Origin: Streptomyces sp. P9-A2
Lineage (GTDB): Bacteria > Actinomycetota > Actinomycetes > Streptomycetales > Streptomycetaceae
NCBI RefSeq assembly: GCF_036634175.1
Contig: NZ_JAZIFX010000001.1
Coordinates: 1,798,001-1,862,000, forward strand
Direction: 5' to 3'
Length of the DNA: 64,000 nt
Position 1 is the first letter of the stretch. Every line of letters begins with the position of its first letter. The notes below the pieces were generated by a model. That model made no database searches. It saw only the letters and a list, made by a program, of their open reading frames with translations, and was not told the DNA's origin. Below, piece after piece: positions 54,907 through 64,000 of this stretch. A program made the translations under genes and the position numbers.

Positions 54907-56417
54907 CCTGGGTCCAGCCGGAGGACCTGATCGGGCACGAGCTGCGCCAGGCCGCCCAGGACGGCCGGTCGGCCACGGCCGTCGCCGCCGTCGCCGCCCG
55001 GTGGCGCGCGGCGGGCGGCCCCGAGGCCCCGCCCCGCGCGGGTGCCTCCCCGCGACCGGCGTCCCGCTACCTCCGGCTGCTGGCCGGGGACCTCCTGGAC
55101 GAACTCGCCGACCTGCCCAGCGGCCTCGCGGACGATGAACCGACGGACCTCGGCGCCATCAAGTCCCTCTGCCCCGAATGGCCTTCACCTGTCGACACAG
55201 CTCCCCCGGCCTCCGACCACCCTGCCGCGGACCACCCTGACGCGGACCACCGCCGGGCCGGCCGTCTTGACGCGGACCGCAGCTGGACCGACCGTCCTGA
55301 CACCGACCACCGCCGGAGCAGCCGTCCCGACACCGACCGCCTCGGAACCGAGCCTCTGGAAGCCGCCTGGCTCGGTCGTGCCGTCGGCTGCCTGCTCGGC
55401 AAGCCGGTGGAGAAGCTCCCCCTCGACGGCATCCGCCGACTCGCCCGGGCCACCGGGAACTGGCCTCTGAACTACTACTTCACCGCCCTCGGAGTCCCCG
55501 GGGAACTGGCCGCGCGGTACCCCTGGAACCGTCGCTCGGCGGCCACCTCGCTCGCCGAGAACATCGACGGGATGCCCGAGGACGACGACCTCGACTACCC
55601 GCTTCTCAACCTGCTGCTGCTCCAGCGGTACGGCAAGGGCTTCACCACCACGGACGTGGCCCGGCTCTGGCTGGACGAACTCCCGGCGGGCCGTTCCTTC
55701 ACCGCCGAACGCGTCGCCTACCGCAACCTCCTCGACGGCGTGGAGCCTCCGCGCACCGCCCGCCACCGCAACCCGTTCCGCGAGTGGATCGGCGCCCTGA
55801 TCCGTGCCGACGTGCACGGCTGGACCAACCCCGGCGATCCGGCGGGCGCCGCCGAGCAGGCCCACCGCGACGCCACCCTCACGCACACCGCGGGCGGTGT
55901 CCACGCCGCGATGTTCGGCGCGGCCGTCATCGCCACCGCCGCAGGCACAGGCGCAGGCGCAGGCGGCGACCGCCCGGACGTGCACGCCTGCCTGCGCGCC
56001 GGCCTCGCCGTCGTACCGCCCCGCTCCCGGCTCGCCCGCGCCGTGCGCGAGGCCGTCCGACTGGCACACGAGCACCATGACTTCACCACCGTCGTCGACC
56101 GGCTCCACGCCCTGCACGCCGGTGCCCACTGGGTGCACGCCGTCCCCAACACCGCCCTGATCGCCGCCGCCATCACCCACGCGGACGGCGACTTCACCGG
56201 CGCCGTCTGCCGTGCCGTGTCCGGCGGCTGGGACACGGACTCGAACGGCGCGACGGTGGGCGGTGTCACCGCCCTGCTCGCCGGTTCTCCCGCCGCCCTC
56301 CCCGAGCGTTGGACGGCCCCGCTGAAGAACCGGCTGGCCACCTCCGTCGGCGACTTCAACGGCGTCGGCTTCGACACCCTGGCCCGTCTGACCCGTCTGG
56401 AGGCCTCCCGCCCATGA
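54894..56417 (+). CDS. ADP-ribosylglycohydrolase family protein, longer type (ARH copy 4)
   Basis: 507-aa protein. Residues 1-95 are helical, 95-150 a His/Asp/Arg repeat region (ADHRRAGRLDADRSWTDR), then the ARH domain: WLGRAVGCLLGKPVEKLP, EDDDLDYPLLNLLLLQRYG (Asp230-232) and GGWDTDSNGATVGG (Asp447, Asp449). Motifs are complete. ATG 54894 lies inside copy 3. The linker repeats are probably flexible. It overlaps the CoA transferase gene by ATGA. Confidence 0.88.
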   Translation: MLRLTWVQPEDLIGHELRQAAQDGRSATAVAAVAARWRAAGGPEAPPRAGASPRPASRYLRLLAGDLLDELADLPSGLADDEPTDLGAIKSLCPEWPSPVDTAPPASDHPAADHPDADHRRAGRLDADRSWTDRPDTDHRRSSRPDTDRLGTEPLEAAWLGRAVGCLLGKPVEKLPLDGIRRLARATGNWPLNYYFTALGVPGELAARYPWNRRSAATSLAENIDGMPEDDDLDYPLLNLLLLQRYGKGFTTTDVARLWLDELPAGRSFTAERVAYRNLLDGVEPPRTARHRNPFREWIGALIRADVHGWTNPGDPAGAAEQAHRDATLTHTAGGVHAAMFGAAVIATAAGTGAGAGGDRPDVHACLRAGLAVVPPRSRLARAVREAVRLAHEHHDFTTVVDRLHALHAGAHWVHAVPNTALIAAAITHADGDFTGAVCRAVSGGWDTDSNGATVGGVTALLAGSPAALPERWTAPLKNRLATSVGDFNGVGFDTLARLTRLEASRP

Positions 56418-57655
56418 CCCGGCCCGTCACACCCACCGCCCCCTCCCCCGGCCCCTCCGCTCCCCCGCCCCCACCCCCTCTGACCGGCCTGCGGGTCCTG
56501 GACCTCGCCACCCTCTTCGCCGGGCCCCTCGCCGCGACGCTGCTCGGCGACTTCGGCGCGGAGGTCGTCAAGATCGAGCATCCGAGGAAGCCCGACCCCT
56601 CCCGCGGCCACGGCCCGTCGAAGAACGGCGTGGGGCTGTGGTGGAAGATGCTCGGCCGCAACAAACGGACCATCACCCTCGACCTGTCCACCCGCGGCGG
56701 CCGGGCGACCCTGCTGCGCCTCGCCAGGACCGCCGACGTGATCATCGAGAACTTCCGGCCCGGCACCCTGGAGAAGTGGGATCTGGGCTGGTCCGAACTG
56801 TCCGCCGCCAACCCCCGTCTCGTCCTGGCCCGGGTCACCGGCTTCGGCCAGTTCGGCCCGTACGCGCACCGGCCCGGCTTCGGCACACTCGCCGAGGCCA
56901 TGAGCGGTTTCGCCGCCATCACCGGTGAGCCCGGCTCGCCCCCGACGCTGCCGCCGTTCGGCCTGGCCGACTCCATCGCGGGCCTGACCACGGCCTACGC
57001 GGTGCTGACCGCGCTCGCCGGGCGGGAGAGCACCGGCGAGGGCCAGGTCGTCGACATGGCCCTCATCGAACCGATCCTCACCGCGCTCGGACCCCAGCCG
57101 ACCTGGTACGACCAGCTCGGCCACGTCCAGCCGCGCACCGGCAACCGCTCCCAGAACAACGCCCCGCGCGGCACCTACCTCACCGCCGACGGCACCTGGG
57201 TCGCCGTCTCCACCTCGGCCCAGTCGGTCGCCGAGCGGGTGATGCGGCTGGTGGGGAGGCCTGAGCTGATCGACGAACCATGGTTCGCCACCGGCGCCGG
57301 CCGCGCGGGGCACGCGGACGTCCTGGACGAGGCGGTGGGCGGCTGGATCGCCTGCCGCACCCGCGGAGACGTGCTCGCCGCCTTCGAGAAGGCCGAGGCC
57401 GCGGTGGCGCCCGTCCAGGACGTACGGGACGTGATGACCGACCCGCAGTACCGGGCCCTGAACACGATCACCACGGTCGACGACCCCGAGCTGGGCCCGC
57501 TGCGCATGCAGAACGTTCTCTTCCGCCTCTCGCACACCCCCGGCGCGATCCGCTGGGCGGGCCGCCCGCACGGCGCCGACACCCAGGAGGTGCTGACCGA
57601 ACTGGGCCTCACCCCGGCCGAGCTGACGGCCCTGCGCGCGGAAGGCGCGCTGTGA
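56414..57655 (+). CDS. Class III CoA transferase (CaiB/BaiF family)
   Basis: 413-aa enzyme with GLRVLDLATLFAGPLAATLLGDFGAEVVKIE at the N-terminus, ADVIIENFRPGTLEKWDLGW with the conserved block, GFGQFGPYAHRPGFGTLAEA (dimer threading region) and family-typical C-terminus. The catalytic Asp is in FGLADSIAGLTTAYAVL. It moves CoA between carboxylic acids. A Pro-rich head (about 25 aa) precedes the fold. It overlaps both neighbours (ATGA and GTGA). Confidence 0.93.
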   Translation: MTRPVTPTAPSPGPSAPPPPPPLTGLRVLDLATLFAGPLAATLLGDFGAEVVKIEHPRKPDPSRGHGPSKNGVGLWWKMLGRNKRTITLDLSTRGGRATLLRLARTADVIIENFRPGTLEKWDLGWSELSAANPRLVLARVTGFGQFGPYAHRPGFGTLAEAMSGFAAITGEPGSPPTLPPFGLADSIAGLTTAYAVLTALAGRESTGEGQVVDMALIEPILTALGPQPTWYDQLGHVQPRTGNRSQNNAPRGTYLTADGTWVAVSTSAQSVAERVMRLVGRPELIDEPWFATGAGRAGHADVLDEAVGGWIACRTRGDVLAAFEKAEAAVAPVQDVRDVMTDPQYRALNTITTVDDPELGPLRMQNVLFRLSHTPGAIRWAGRPHGADTQEVLTELGLTPAELTALRAEGAL

Positions 57656-58494
57656 CGGTGGCCTCCCCGCTGACCTGGCTGTACGCACCGGGCGACCGGC
57701 CGTGGGTGGTGGCGAAGGCGCTCGTCTCCGGGGCCGACGTGGTGGTGATCGACCTGGAGGACTCCGTCGCCCCCGACCGCAAGGCGTACGCCCGGGCCGC
57801 CTGCGCCGAGCTGTTGTGCGACCCGCAGCCGGTCCCGGTCCACGTCCGCGTCAATGCCCTGACCGGTCCCTGGGGCGAGGCCGACCTCTTTGCCGTCGCC
57901 CCGGCCGGGGGCCTGGTGGGTCTGGCCGGTCTGCGGCTGCCCAAGGTGTCCTCGCCCGCCGACGTCGTCCGGGTCGCGCGGCGGGCCGTGTCCGCAGCCG
58001 GCGGCGCGCTCGGTCTGTACGCGCTGCTGGAGACGGCCCTCGGTATCGAGCGGGCGCACGACGTGGCCACCGCCCACCCGGCCCTGCGCGGTATCTCGAT
58101 CGGTGAGGAGGACCTGCGGACCGACCTGGGCGTACGCGAGGACGCGGGCCTCGACTGGTCCCGCTCCCGCGTGGTCGTCGCCGCGCGGGCGGCGGGTCTG
58201 GCCCCGCCCGCCCAGTCCGTCCACCCGGACATCCGTGACCTGGACGGTCTCCGCGCCTCCTGCGCCCGTGGCCGTGCCCTGGGGTTCCTGGGCCGCGCCG
58301 CCATCCATCCGCGTCAGCTGCCGGTCATCGAGCGCGCCTATCTGCCCACCCAGGAGGAGATCGAGCGGGCGGAGACGGTCGTCAAGGCGGCGGCCGGCGA
58401 GCAGGGCGCCCAGGCACTTCCCGACGGCCGCTTCGTCGACGCGGCGGTGGTGACGGCCGCCCGGCGGGTCCTGTCCCTGGCCCACCGCATCTGA
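57652..58494 (+). CDS. CitE/HpcH-type acyl-CoA lyase
   Basis: 280-aa TIM-barrel lyase. WLYAPGDRPWVVAKAL, VVIDLEDSVAPDRK (metal Asp/Glu), HVRVNAL, LPKVSSPADV, LYALLETALGIERA and ISIGEEDLRTDLG form the substrate/Mg site of malyl-CoA, citramalyl-CoA or citryl lyases. GTG 57652 overlaps the CoA transferase stop. With that enzyme it could activate and cleave a hydroxy-dicarboxylic acid. The identity of the acid is unknown. Confidence 0.92.
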   Translation: MTVASPLTWLYAPGDRPWVVAKALVSGADVVVIDLEDSVAPDRKAYARAACAELLCDPQPVPVHVRVNALTGPWGEADLFAVAPAGGLVGLAGLRLPKVSSPADVVRVARRAVSAAGGALGLYALLETALGIERAHDVATAHPALRGISIGEEDLRTDLGVREDAGLDWSRSRVVVAARAAGLAPPAQSVHPDIRDLDGLRASCARGRALGFLGRAAIHPRQLPVIERAYLPTQEEIERAETVVKAAAGEQGAQALPDGRFVDAAVVTAARRVLSLAHRI

Positions 58495-58510
58495 GGCCCC
58501 GCACACACGT

Positions 58511-58545
58511 CCGTGGGGCGCCCGGAGTTCCCGGGCGCCCCACGG
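58511..58545. terminator. Strong convergent terminator, lyase / lgt
   Basis: A perfect 15-bp stem (CCGTGGGGCGCCCGG and its complement) closes a 5-nt loop, between convergent genes. Confidence 0.85.
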
Positions 58546-58587
58546 CGTCGTTCAGGTACGACGGGCCGGCGGCGGGCCGGCAGACCG

Positions 58588-59808
58588 TCAGCTCTTCTTC
58601 GCCGACCCGGCCTCGTCCTTGGACCGTACGTCCCCGGACTCCGCAGCCCCGGAGTCCACGTCTGCGGAGTCCACGTCTGCGGAGTCCGCAGTCGCGGAAT
58701 CCTCCTGGGCCTTCTCCGCCTCGGTGTCCTCGGCCTTCGCGTCACCCGGCTCGGCTGCGTCCTTGTCCGACGCTCCGCCGTTCCCCTTCGGGCTCGCGTC
58801 GGCCTTCGACCCGGTGTCCGGCTTCTTCGGCCCGGCTGCTTTCTTCGTCTCCGGGGAGTCCGCCTTGCCGCCCTTACCCGCGGTCTCCGGCTCGGCCGGC
58901 TCGGCCCCGGAACCGCTCCCGGCGTCGTCCGGGGCGTCGTCGCCTCCGGCGGAACCGCCTGTCGCGCCACCGGCCGTGCCACCGGCGGCAGCCGCGCCCG
59001 GTTCCACCACGGTCTCGCGTCCCGGGCGCAGCTTCGCCGACACCACGAAGTACACGACCGCGAGCACGAACACGATCATCGCGGTCCAGTTGTTCAGCCG
59101 CAGGCCCAGGATCTCGCGGGCCTCGTCGACGCGCATGTACTCGATCCAGAACCGGCCCGCGCAGTACGCGGCGACGTACAGCGCGAACGCCCGTCCGTGC
59201 CCGAGCTTGAAGCGGCGGTCCGCCCAGATGACCAGCAGGGCGACGCCCACGCACCACAAAAACTCGTACAGGAATGTCGGGTGGTAGTACCCCGGTACCC
59301 GGCCGCCCGCCGTGGACGTGATGTGCAGGGCCCACGGGAGGTCCGTCTCCCGCCCGTACAGTTCCTGGTTGAACCAGTTGCCCCAGCGTCCGATCGCCTG
59401 CGCCAGCACCAGACCGGGGGCCAGGGCATCGGCGTACGGCGGAAGGGCGATGCCCCGGCGCCGGCAGCCGATCCAGGCCCCCACAGCGCCCAGGGCGACG
59501 GCGCCCCAGATGCCGAGGCCGCCCTCCCAGATCTTGAAGGCGTCGACCCAGTTCCGGCCCTCACCGAAGTAGAGCTGGTAATCGGTGATCACGTGGTAGA
59601 GGCGACCGCCGACCAGACCGAACGGAACGGCCCAGAACGCGATGTCCCAGGCGGTTCCCTTCTGGCCGCCGCGCGCCACCCACCGGCGGTCGACGATCCA
59701 GAGGGCGACGAAGAGGCCGGCGAGGATACTGAAGGCATAGCCGCGGAGCGGAACGGGGCCGAGGTACAGCACCCCGCTCGACGGGCTGGGAATGTAGGCA
59801 AGTTCCAT
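58588..59808 (-). CDS. lgt: Prolipoprotein diacylglyceryl transferase with long C-terminal tail
   Basis: 406-aa membrane enzyme that adds diacylglycerol to the lipobox Cys. Seven helices with GLVGGRLYHVITD, EGGLGIWGAV, the signature GRWGNWFNQELYG and GRFWIEYMRVD. After about residue 275 a 130-residue Gly/Ala, Lys, Glu/Asp/Ser low-complexity tail (repeats of SADVD) extends into the cytosol, longer than minimal Lgt (280-300 aa). ATG 59808 has a weak SD. It would process LivJ and other lipoproteins. Confidence 0.93.
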   Translation of the reverse strand: MELAYIPSPSSGVLYLGPVPLRGYAFSILAGLFVALWIVDRRWVARGGQKGTAWDIAFWAVPFGLVGGRLYHVITDYQLYFGEGRNWVDAFKIWEGGLGIWGAVALGAVGAWIGCRRRGIALPPYADALAPGLVLAQAIGRWGNWFNQELYGRETDLPWALHITSTAGGRVPGYYHPTFLYEFLWCVGVALLVIWADRRFKLGHGRAFALYVAAYCAGRFWIEYMRVDEAREILGLRLNNWTAMIVFVLAVVYFVVSAKLRPGRETVVEPGAAAAGGTAGGATGGSAGGDDAPDDAGSGSGAEPAEPETAGKGGKADSPETKKAAGPKKPDTGSKADASPKGNGGASDKDAAEPGDAKAEDTEAEKAQEDSATADSADVDSADVDSGAAESGDVRSKDEAGSAKKS

Positions 59809-59889
59809 GGCAGGGTCGACGCTACCGCGCCGGACCGGTCCCACGGTGGGCGGCCCGGCTACGGGTCCATAACGGGAAGGCTCGCCCCC

Positions 59890-60669
59890 CTACTGCCGGT
59901 TGGCCTCCTCCACCATTTTCCTGAGCTTCGCCGGGGTCATCGTCCGGTCCTGGTAGATGTTCTTGTCGCCGAGCAGGACGGTCGGTGTGCCGGAGAAGCG
60001 GCCCTTCTGGAATGCCTCGTCGGACTTCGCGACCCAGCTGTTGTGCGTGCCGTCCTCCACGCAACTGCGGAAGGCAGGGGTGTCGAGGCCCTTGACCTTG
60101 CCGGCCAGCTCGATGAGCTCGGCGTTGTCGGCGAAGGCGTCGTCCGTCTCCGGGGGCTGGTTGTCGAACAGCACGTCGTGGTATTCGGCGAACTTGCCGG
60201 TGTCCTGGGCACAGGCGGCCGCGTTGGCGGAGTTGCGGGAGCCGGTGCCGCCCATGTTCCCGTCGATCAGCGTGACGAGGTGGTACTCGATCTTCAACTG
60301 GCCGGACTCGGTCAGCTCATGGAGGGTCGGCCGGTACGCCAGCTCGAAGGACTTGCAGGCGGGGCAGCGGAAGTCCTCCCACACGGTGAGGGTGGACTTG
60401 GCGCTCTCCTTGCCGACCGGGACGGCGAGACCGTCCTTGCCGAGCGCCCCCGAGGGCGCCACCACCGGGCCTGCCTCCTCACTACTGCCGTCGTCCTTGC
60501 CCGCGTTGGCGGCGACGACGCCGATCACCGCCGCGAGCGCCAGGACACAGACCACGCTCGCACCCACGATCAGGGTGCGGCGCCGTCTGTCCGCCGCCTT
60601 CTGCTTCTCACGCTCGACCACCAGCCGCTCACGGGCGGTGCGCTTTCCCTCACGGTTCTTCTCGCTCAC
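59890..60669 (-). CDS. Membrane-anchored DsbA/thioredoxin-fold oxidoreductase
   Basis: 259-aa protein: basic cytosolic head, one helix (TLIVGASVVCVLALAAVIGV), then a DsbA-like domain outside. Active site CPAC at 102-105 (WEDFRCPACKSFE), cis-Pro in SGTPTVLLG. It likely oxidises or isomerises disulfides of exported proteins. GTG 60669 has GGGGT upstream. It follows trpA on the same strand but after two hairpins, so it is probably transcribed separately. Confidence 0.9.
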   Translation of the reverse strand: MSEKNREGKRTARERLVVEREKQKAADRRRRTLIVGASVVCVLALAAVIGVVAANAGKDDGSSEEAGPVVAPSGALGKDGLAVPVGKESAKSTLTVWEDFRCPACKSFELAYRPTLHELTESGQLKIEYHLVTLIDGNMGGTGSRNSANAAACAQDTGKFAEYHDVLFDNQPPETDDAFADNAELIELAGKVKGLDTPAFRSCVEDGTHNSWVAKSDEAFQKGRFSGTPTVLLGDKNIYQDRTMTPAKLRKMVEEANRQ

Positions 60670-60684
60670 ACCCCGCAGAACGAA

Positions 60685-60711
60685 CCGGGGAGGCGCAGCG
60701 CGCCTCCCCGG
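60685..60711 (-). terminator. Hairpin upstream of the DsbA-like gene
   Basis: Perfect 12-bp stem CCGGGGAGGCGC / GCGCCTCCCCGG, loop AGC. Second terminator of the trp transcript. Confidence 0.75.
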
Positions 60712-60805
60712 CCCCAGATCCACCCGTACGAGGGACTCGTATGACCAGCTGCGGAGCGTTTGCCGATGACGGGACCCGGCTCTGCCGTCCCGGGTCCGGC
60801 ACGGC

Positions 60806-60838
60806 CGGGGCCGGTCACACCCGCTGTCACCGGCCCCG
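60806..60838 (-). terminator. trp operon terminator
   Basis: CGGGGCCGGT / ACCGGCCCCG, loop 13 nt, starting 7 nt after the trpA stop. Confidence 0.75.
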
Positions 60839-60845
60839 CACGCCG

Positions 60846-61660
60846 TCAGGACCGGCCGCGTACGCCCTCGGCCAGCTCGCCCGCGAGCGCCCGCACGGCC
60901 TGGAGGCCCGCGGCCGGGTCGGGGGCGTCCAGCAGCCGCTTGACGAAGGCCGATCCGACGATCACACCGTCGGCGAAGCGGGCGACCTCGGCGGCCTGGA
61001 CGGCGTCGGAGACACCGATCCCGACGCACACCGGCAGCTCGGCGCGGCTCGCCCGGGCCCGTGCCACCAGGTTCTCGGCCTGCGCGCCGACCGACTCGCG
61101 GGTACCGGTGACGCCCATGAGCGAGGCGGCGTAGACGAAACCGCTGCCCGCCGCGGTGATCTCGGCGAGCCGCTCGTCCTTACTGCTGGGCGCGACGACG
61201 AAGACGGTGGCCAGACCGTGCTTGTCGGCGTGCTCCCGCCACAGCGCCGACTCCTGGACGGGCAGGTCGGGCAGGATGCAGCCGGCGCCGCCCGCCTCGG
61301 CGAGTTCGGCGGCGAACCGCTCGACGCCGTAGCGGTCGACGGGGTTCCAGTACGTCATGACGAGGATCGGCTTCCCGGTGGCCCGGTGGGCCTCCCGGAC
61401 CGTGCGCAGCACGTCGGCGATCCGTACGCCACCGCGCAGGGCGATGTCGTCGGCGGTCTGGATGACGGGACCGTCGAGGACGGGGTCGCTGTGCGGCAGG
61501 CCCACCTCCACGACGTCGGCACCGCCGTCGATGACGGCCTTCACGGCGTCGATGCCTCCGTCGACGGTCGGGAACCCGGCCGGGAGGTAGGCGATCAGCG
61601 CGGCGCGGCCCTCGGACTTCGCCGCGGCGAGGGTGTCGTTCAGCAGCTTCACGTTCCCGC

Positions 61661-61664
<4 letters not shown>
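60846..61664 (-). CDS. trpA: Tryptophan synthase alpha chain
   Basis: 272-aa TIM barrel cleaving indole-3-glycerol phosphate. Catalytic Glu53 ([11 protein letters not shown]) and Asp64 (LDGPVIQ) are present, with ILPDLPVQE and [18 protein letters not shown] 61664 overlaps trpB by four bases, ensuring equimolar subunits. It passes indole to TrpB. Confidence 0.97.
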
Positions 61665-62947
<1,283 letters not shown>

Positions 62948-63072
62948 GCGGAAACCTCACGATGAGTGTGTGGACACGTTTCGCCGTGGGGGGGCAGGGC
63001 TCACCGGCCGGCTTCAGACCGTGTGCGGCTGGTTTCGCCGACGCGGCCGAGTGGCGCGCCGGTACTGCCCCG

Positions 63073-63090
63073 CGCCCCTTGTCAGGGGCG
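63073..63090 (-). terminator. Hairpin at the trpM stop codon
   Basis: CGCCCCT / AGGGGCG with a 4-nt loop overlaps the trpM stop, upstream of trpB. It could attenuate transcription into trpBA. Confidence 0.45.
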
Positions 63091-63252
63091 GTGCCATCGC
63101 AGTCCGTTGACCTGGCCGGGCTCGTTACCGATGTGGTAGCGCACCCTGCGGCCGAGCACGCGGCGCGCGGGGGCCCGGCAGCCGCGCGGGCGGCAGCCGC
63201 GGGCGAGGCGCGCGTACGGGTCCCTGGCCATCAGGGTGATCGGGAGGGTCAT
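63082..63252 (-). CDS. trpM: TrpM-like small protein
   Basis: 56-aa basic protein between trpC and trpB, translated here directly: MTLPITLMARDPYARLARGC at the start, with a C-terminus ending QVNGLRWHRP. Its C-terminal YHIGNEPGQVNGLRWHRP and position match TrpM of Streptomyces, a small protein reported to modulate tryptophan biosynthesis and development. ATG 63252 has a weak SD. A start at Met8 is possible. Two Cys in GCRPRGCRAP. It is short enough to be missed by gene finders. Confidence 0.85.
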   Translation of the reverse strand: MTLPITLMARDPYARLARGCRPRGCRAPARRVLGRRVRYHIGNEPGQVNGLRWHRP

Positions 63253-63272
63253 CAGTGCCAGCCTATCGGGCG

Positions 63273-64000
63273 TCAGCCGCGTCCGTGGCGCAGCGCCGGG
63301 TGCTCGCCGGCCGCCACCAGGTCGGCCACCGCGGTCTTCGGGTCGCGGCCGGTGACCAGGGACTCGCCGACCAGGACGGCGTCGGCGCCGGCGTTGGCGT
63401 AGGCGATGAGGTCGTGCGGGCCGCGGACGCCGGACTCGGCGATCTTGACCAGGTGGTCCGGGATCTCGGGGGCGACGCGCTCGAAGGTGCCCCGGTCGAC
63501 CTTGAGGGTCTTGAGGTCGCGCGCGTTGACCCCGATGACCTTGGCGCCGGCGTCGACCGCGCGCTCGACCTCGTCCTCGTCGTGCACCTCGACGAGCGGG
63601 GTGAGCCCGATGGAGACGGCACGCTCGATCAGCGACTCCAGGGCCGGCTGTTCGAGGGCGGCGACGATGAGCAGCGCGAGGTCGGCACCGTGCGCCCGCG
63701 CCTCCCAGAGCTGGTACGAGGTGACGATGAAGTCCTTGCGCAGGACGGGGATGTCCACCCGCGCGCGGACCGCCTCCAGGTCGGCGAGGGAGCCGCCGAA
63801 GCGGCGCTGTTCGGTGAGGACGGAGATGACGGCCGCGCCGCCCGCCTCGTAGTCGGCGGCGAGTCCGGCCGGATCGGCGATCGCGGCGAGCGCGCCCTTG
63901 GACGGGCTGGAGCGCTTGACCTCGCAGATCACCTTGACGCCTTCGCCGCGCAGGGCGGCCGCGCCGTCCTTGGCCGCGGGAGCCTTCGCCACGCGCTCCT
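63273..64000 (-). CDS. trpC: Indole-3-glycerol phosphate synthase, N-terminus beyond window
   Basis: The final 242 codons of a TIM-barrel enzyme. [14 protein letters not shown] (catalytic Lys region), [51 protein letters not shown] and [14 protein letters not shown] are all family blocks. The frame remains open at base 64000 (Glu-Arg-Val-Ala-Lys), so the true start lies outside. It makes the TrpA substrate. Confidence 0.96.
   Translation of the reverse strand, partial: ERVAKAPAAKDGAAALRGEGVKVICEVKRSSPSKGALAAIADPAGLAADYEAGGAAVISVLTEQRRFGGSLADLEAVRARVDIPVLRKDFIVTSYQLWEARAHGADLALLIVAALEQPALESLIERAVSIGLTPLVEVHDEDEVERAVDAGAKVIGVNARDLKTLKVDRGTFERVAPEIPDHLVKIAESGVRGPHDLIAYANAGADAVLVGESLVTGRDPKTAVADLVAAGEHPALRHGRG

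Overview
The window is high-GC actinobacterial chromosome and almost certainly Streptomyces. Third codon positions are G/C-saturated, GTG starts are frequent and one TTG start is likely, and the order rpsA - polA - livJHMGF - ANTAR regulator - pyk - gltBD - lgt - trpA/B/M/C is a familiar streptomycete core arrangement. Most of the window is housekeeping chromosome. Small accessory patches sit between the core genes.

Layout. 1-4.4 kb: a truncated membrane-anchored coiled-coil protein, a secreted protein, a frameshifted RidA-family gene coupled to a GNAT acetyltransferase, a proline iminopeptidase and a type-5-like uracil-DNA glycosylase. 4.5-15.2 kb: two copies of a 162-bp near-palindromic repeat bracket an S4 RNA-binding protein, a DoxX protein, two methyltransferases, the PAC2-coaE-TPR group, rpsA and hrpB. 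15.4-26.6 kb: a tRNA-like fragment, a lytic transglycosylase, a DUF4184-like membrane protein, polA, an FdhF/YdeP-type molybdoprotein, a hotdog thioesterase and a two-gene envelope pair whose first member carries a duplicated lipobox segment. 26.9-36 kb: the complete branched-chain amino-acid ABC operon, an ANTAR response regulator, an unusual short-variable-arm tRNA with anticodon CAA, a two-motif LAGLIDADG protein and pyruvate kinase. 36-43.4 kb: aminopeptidase N, chorismate mutase, a zinc-ribbon metallopeptidase, a TerF-like VWA protein, and a zinc-finger rhomboid protease overlapping a GH46 chitosanase. 43.5-50.9 kb: gltD, gltB with an in-frame 24-bp tandem repeat, and a VIT1/CCC1-type transporter. 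51.2-58.5 kb: six overlapping or closely spaced genes, namely four ADP-ribosylglycohydrolase-family proteins, a class III CoA transferase and a CitE-like lyase. 58.5-64 kb: lgt, a DsbA-like thioredoxin protein, and the trp segment trpA-trpB-trpM-trpC running off the right edge.

How genes work together. liv genes import Leu/Ile/Val, gltBD assimilates ammonia into glutamate, and trp genes plus chorismate mutase draw on the chorismate pool. Lgt would lipidate lipoproteins such as LivJ. The least explained unit is the ADP-ribosylglycohydrolase / CoA-transferase / lyase operon, which looks like an uncharacterised catabolic or repair pathway. Other items deserving a second look are the class-I-shaped tRNA(CAA) beside the LAGLIDADG protein, the 162-bp repeat pair, the frameshifted RidA gene, the gltB repeat array and several operator-like repeats.

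All identifications come from reading translations and motifs by eye. No database search or folding program was run.
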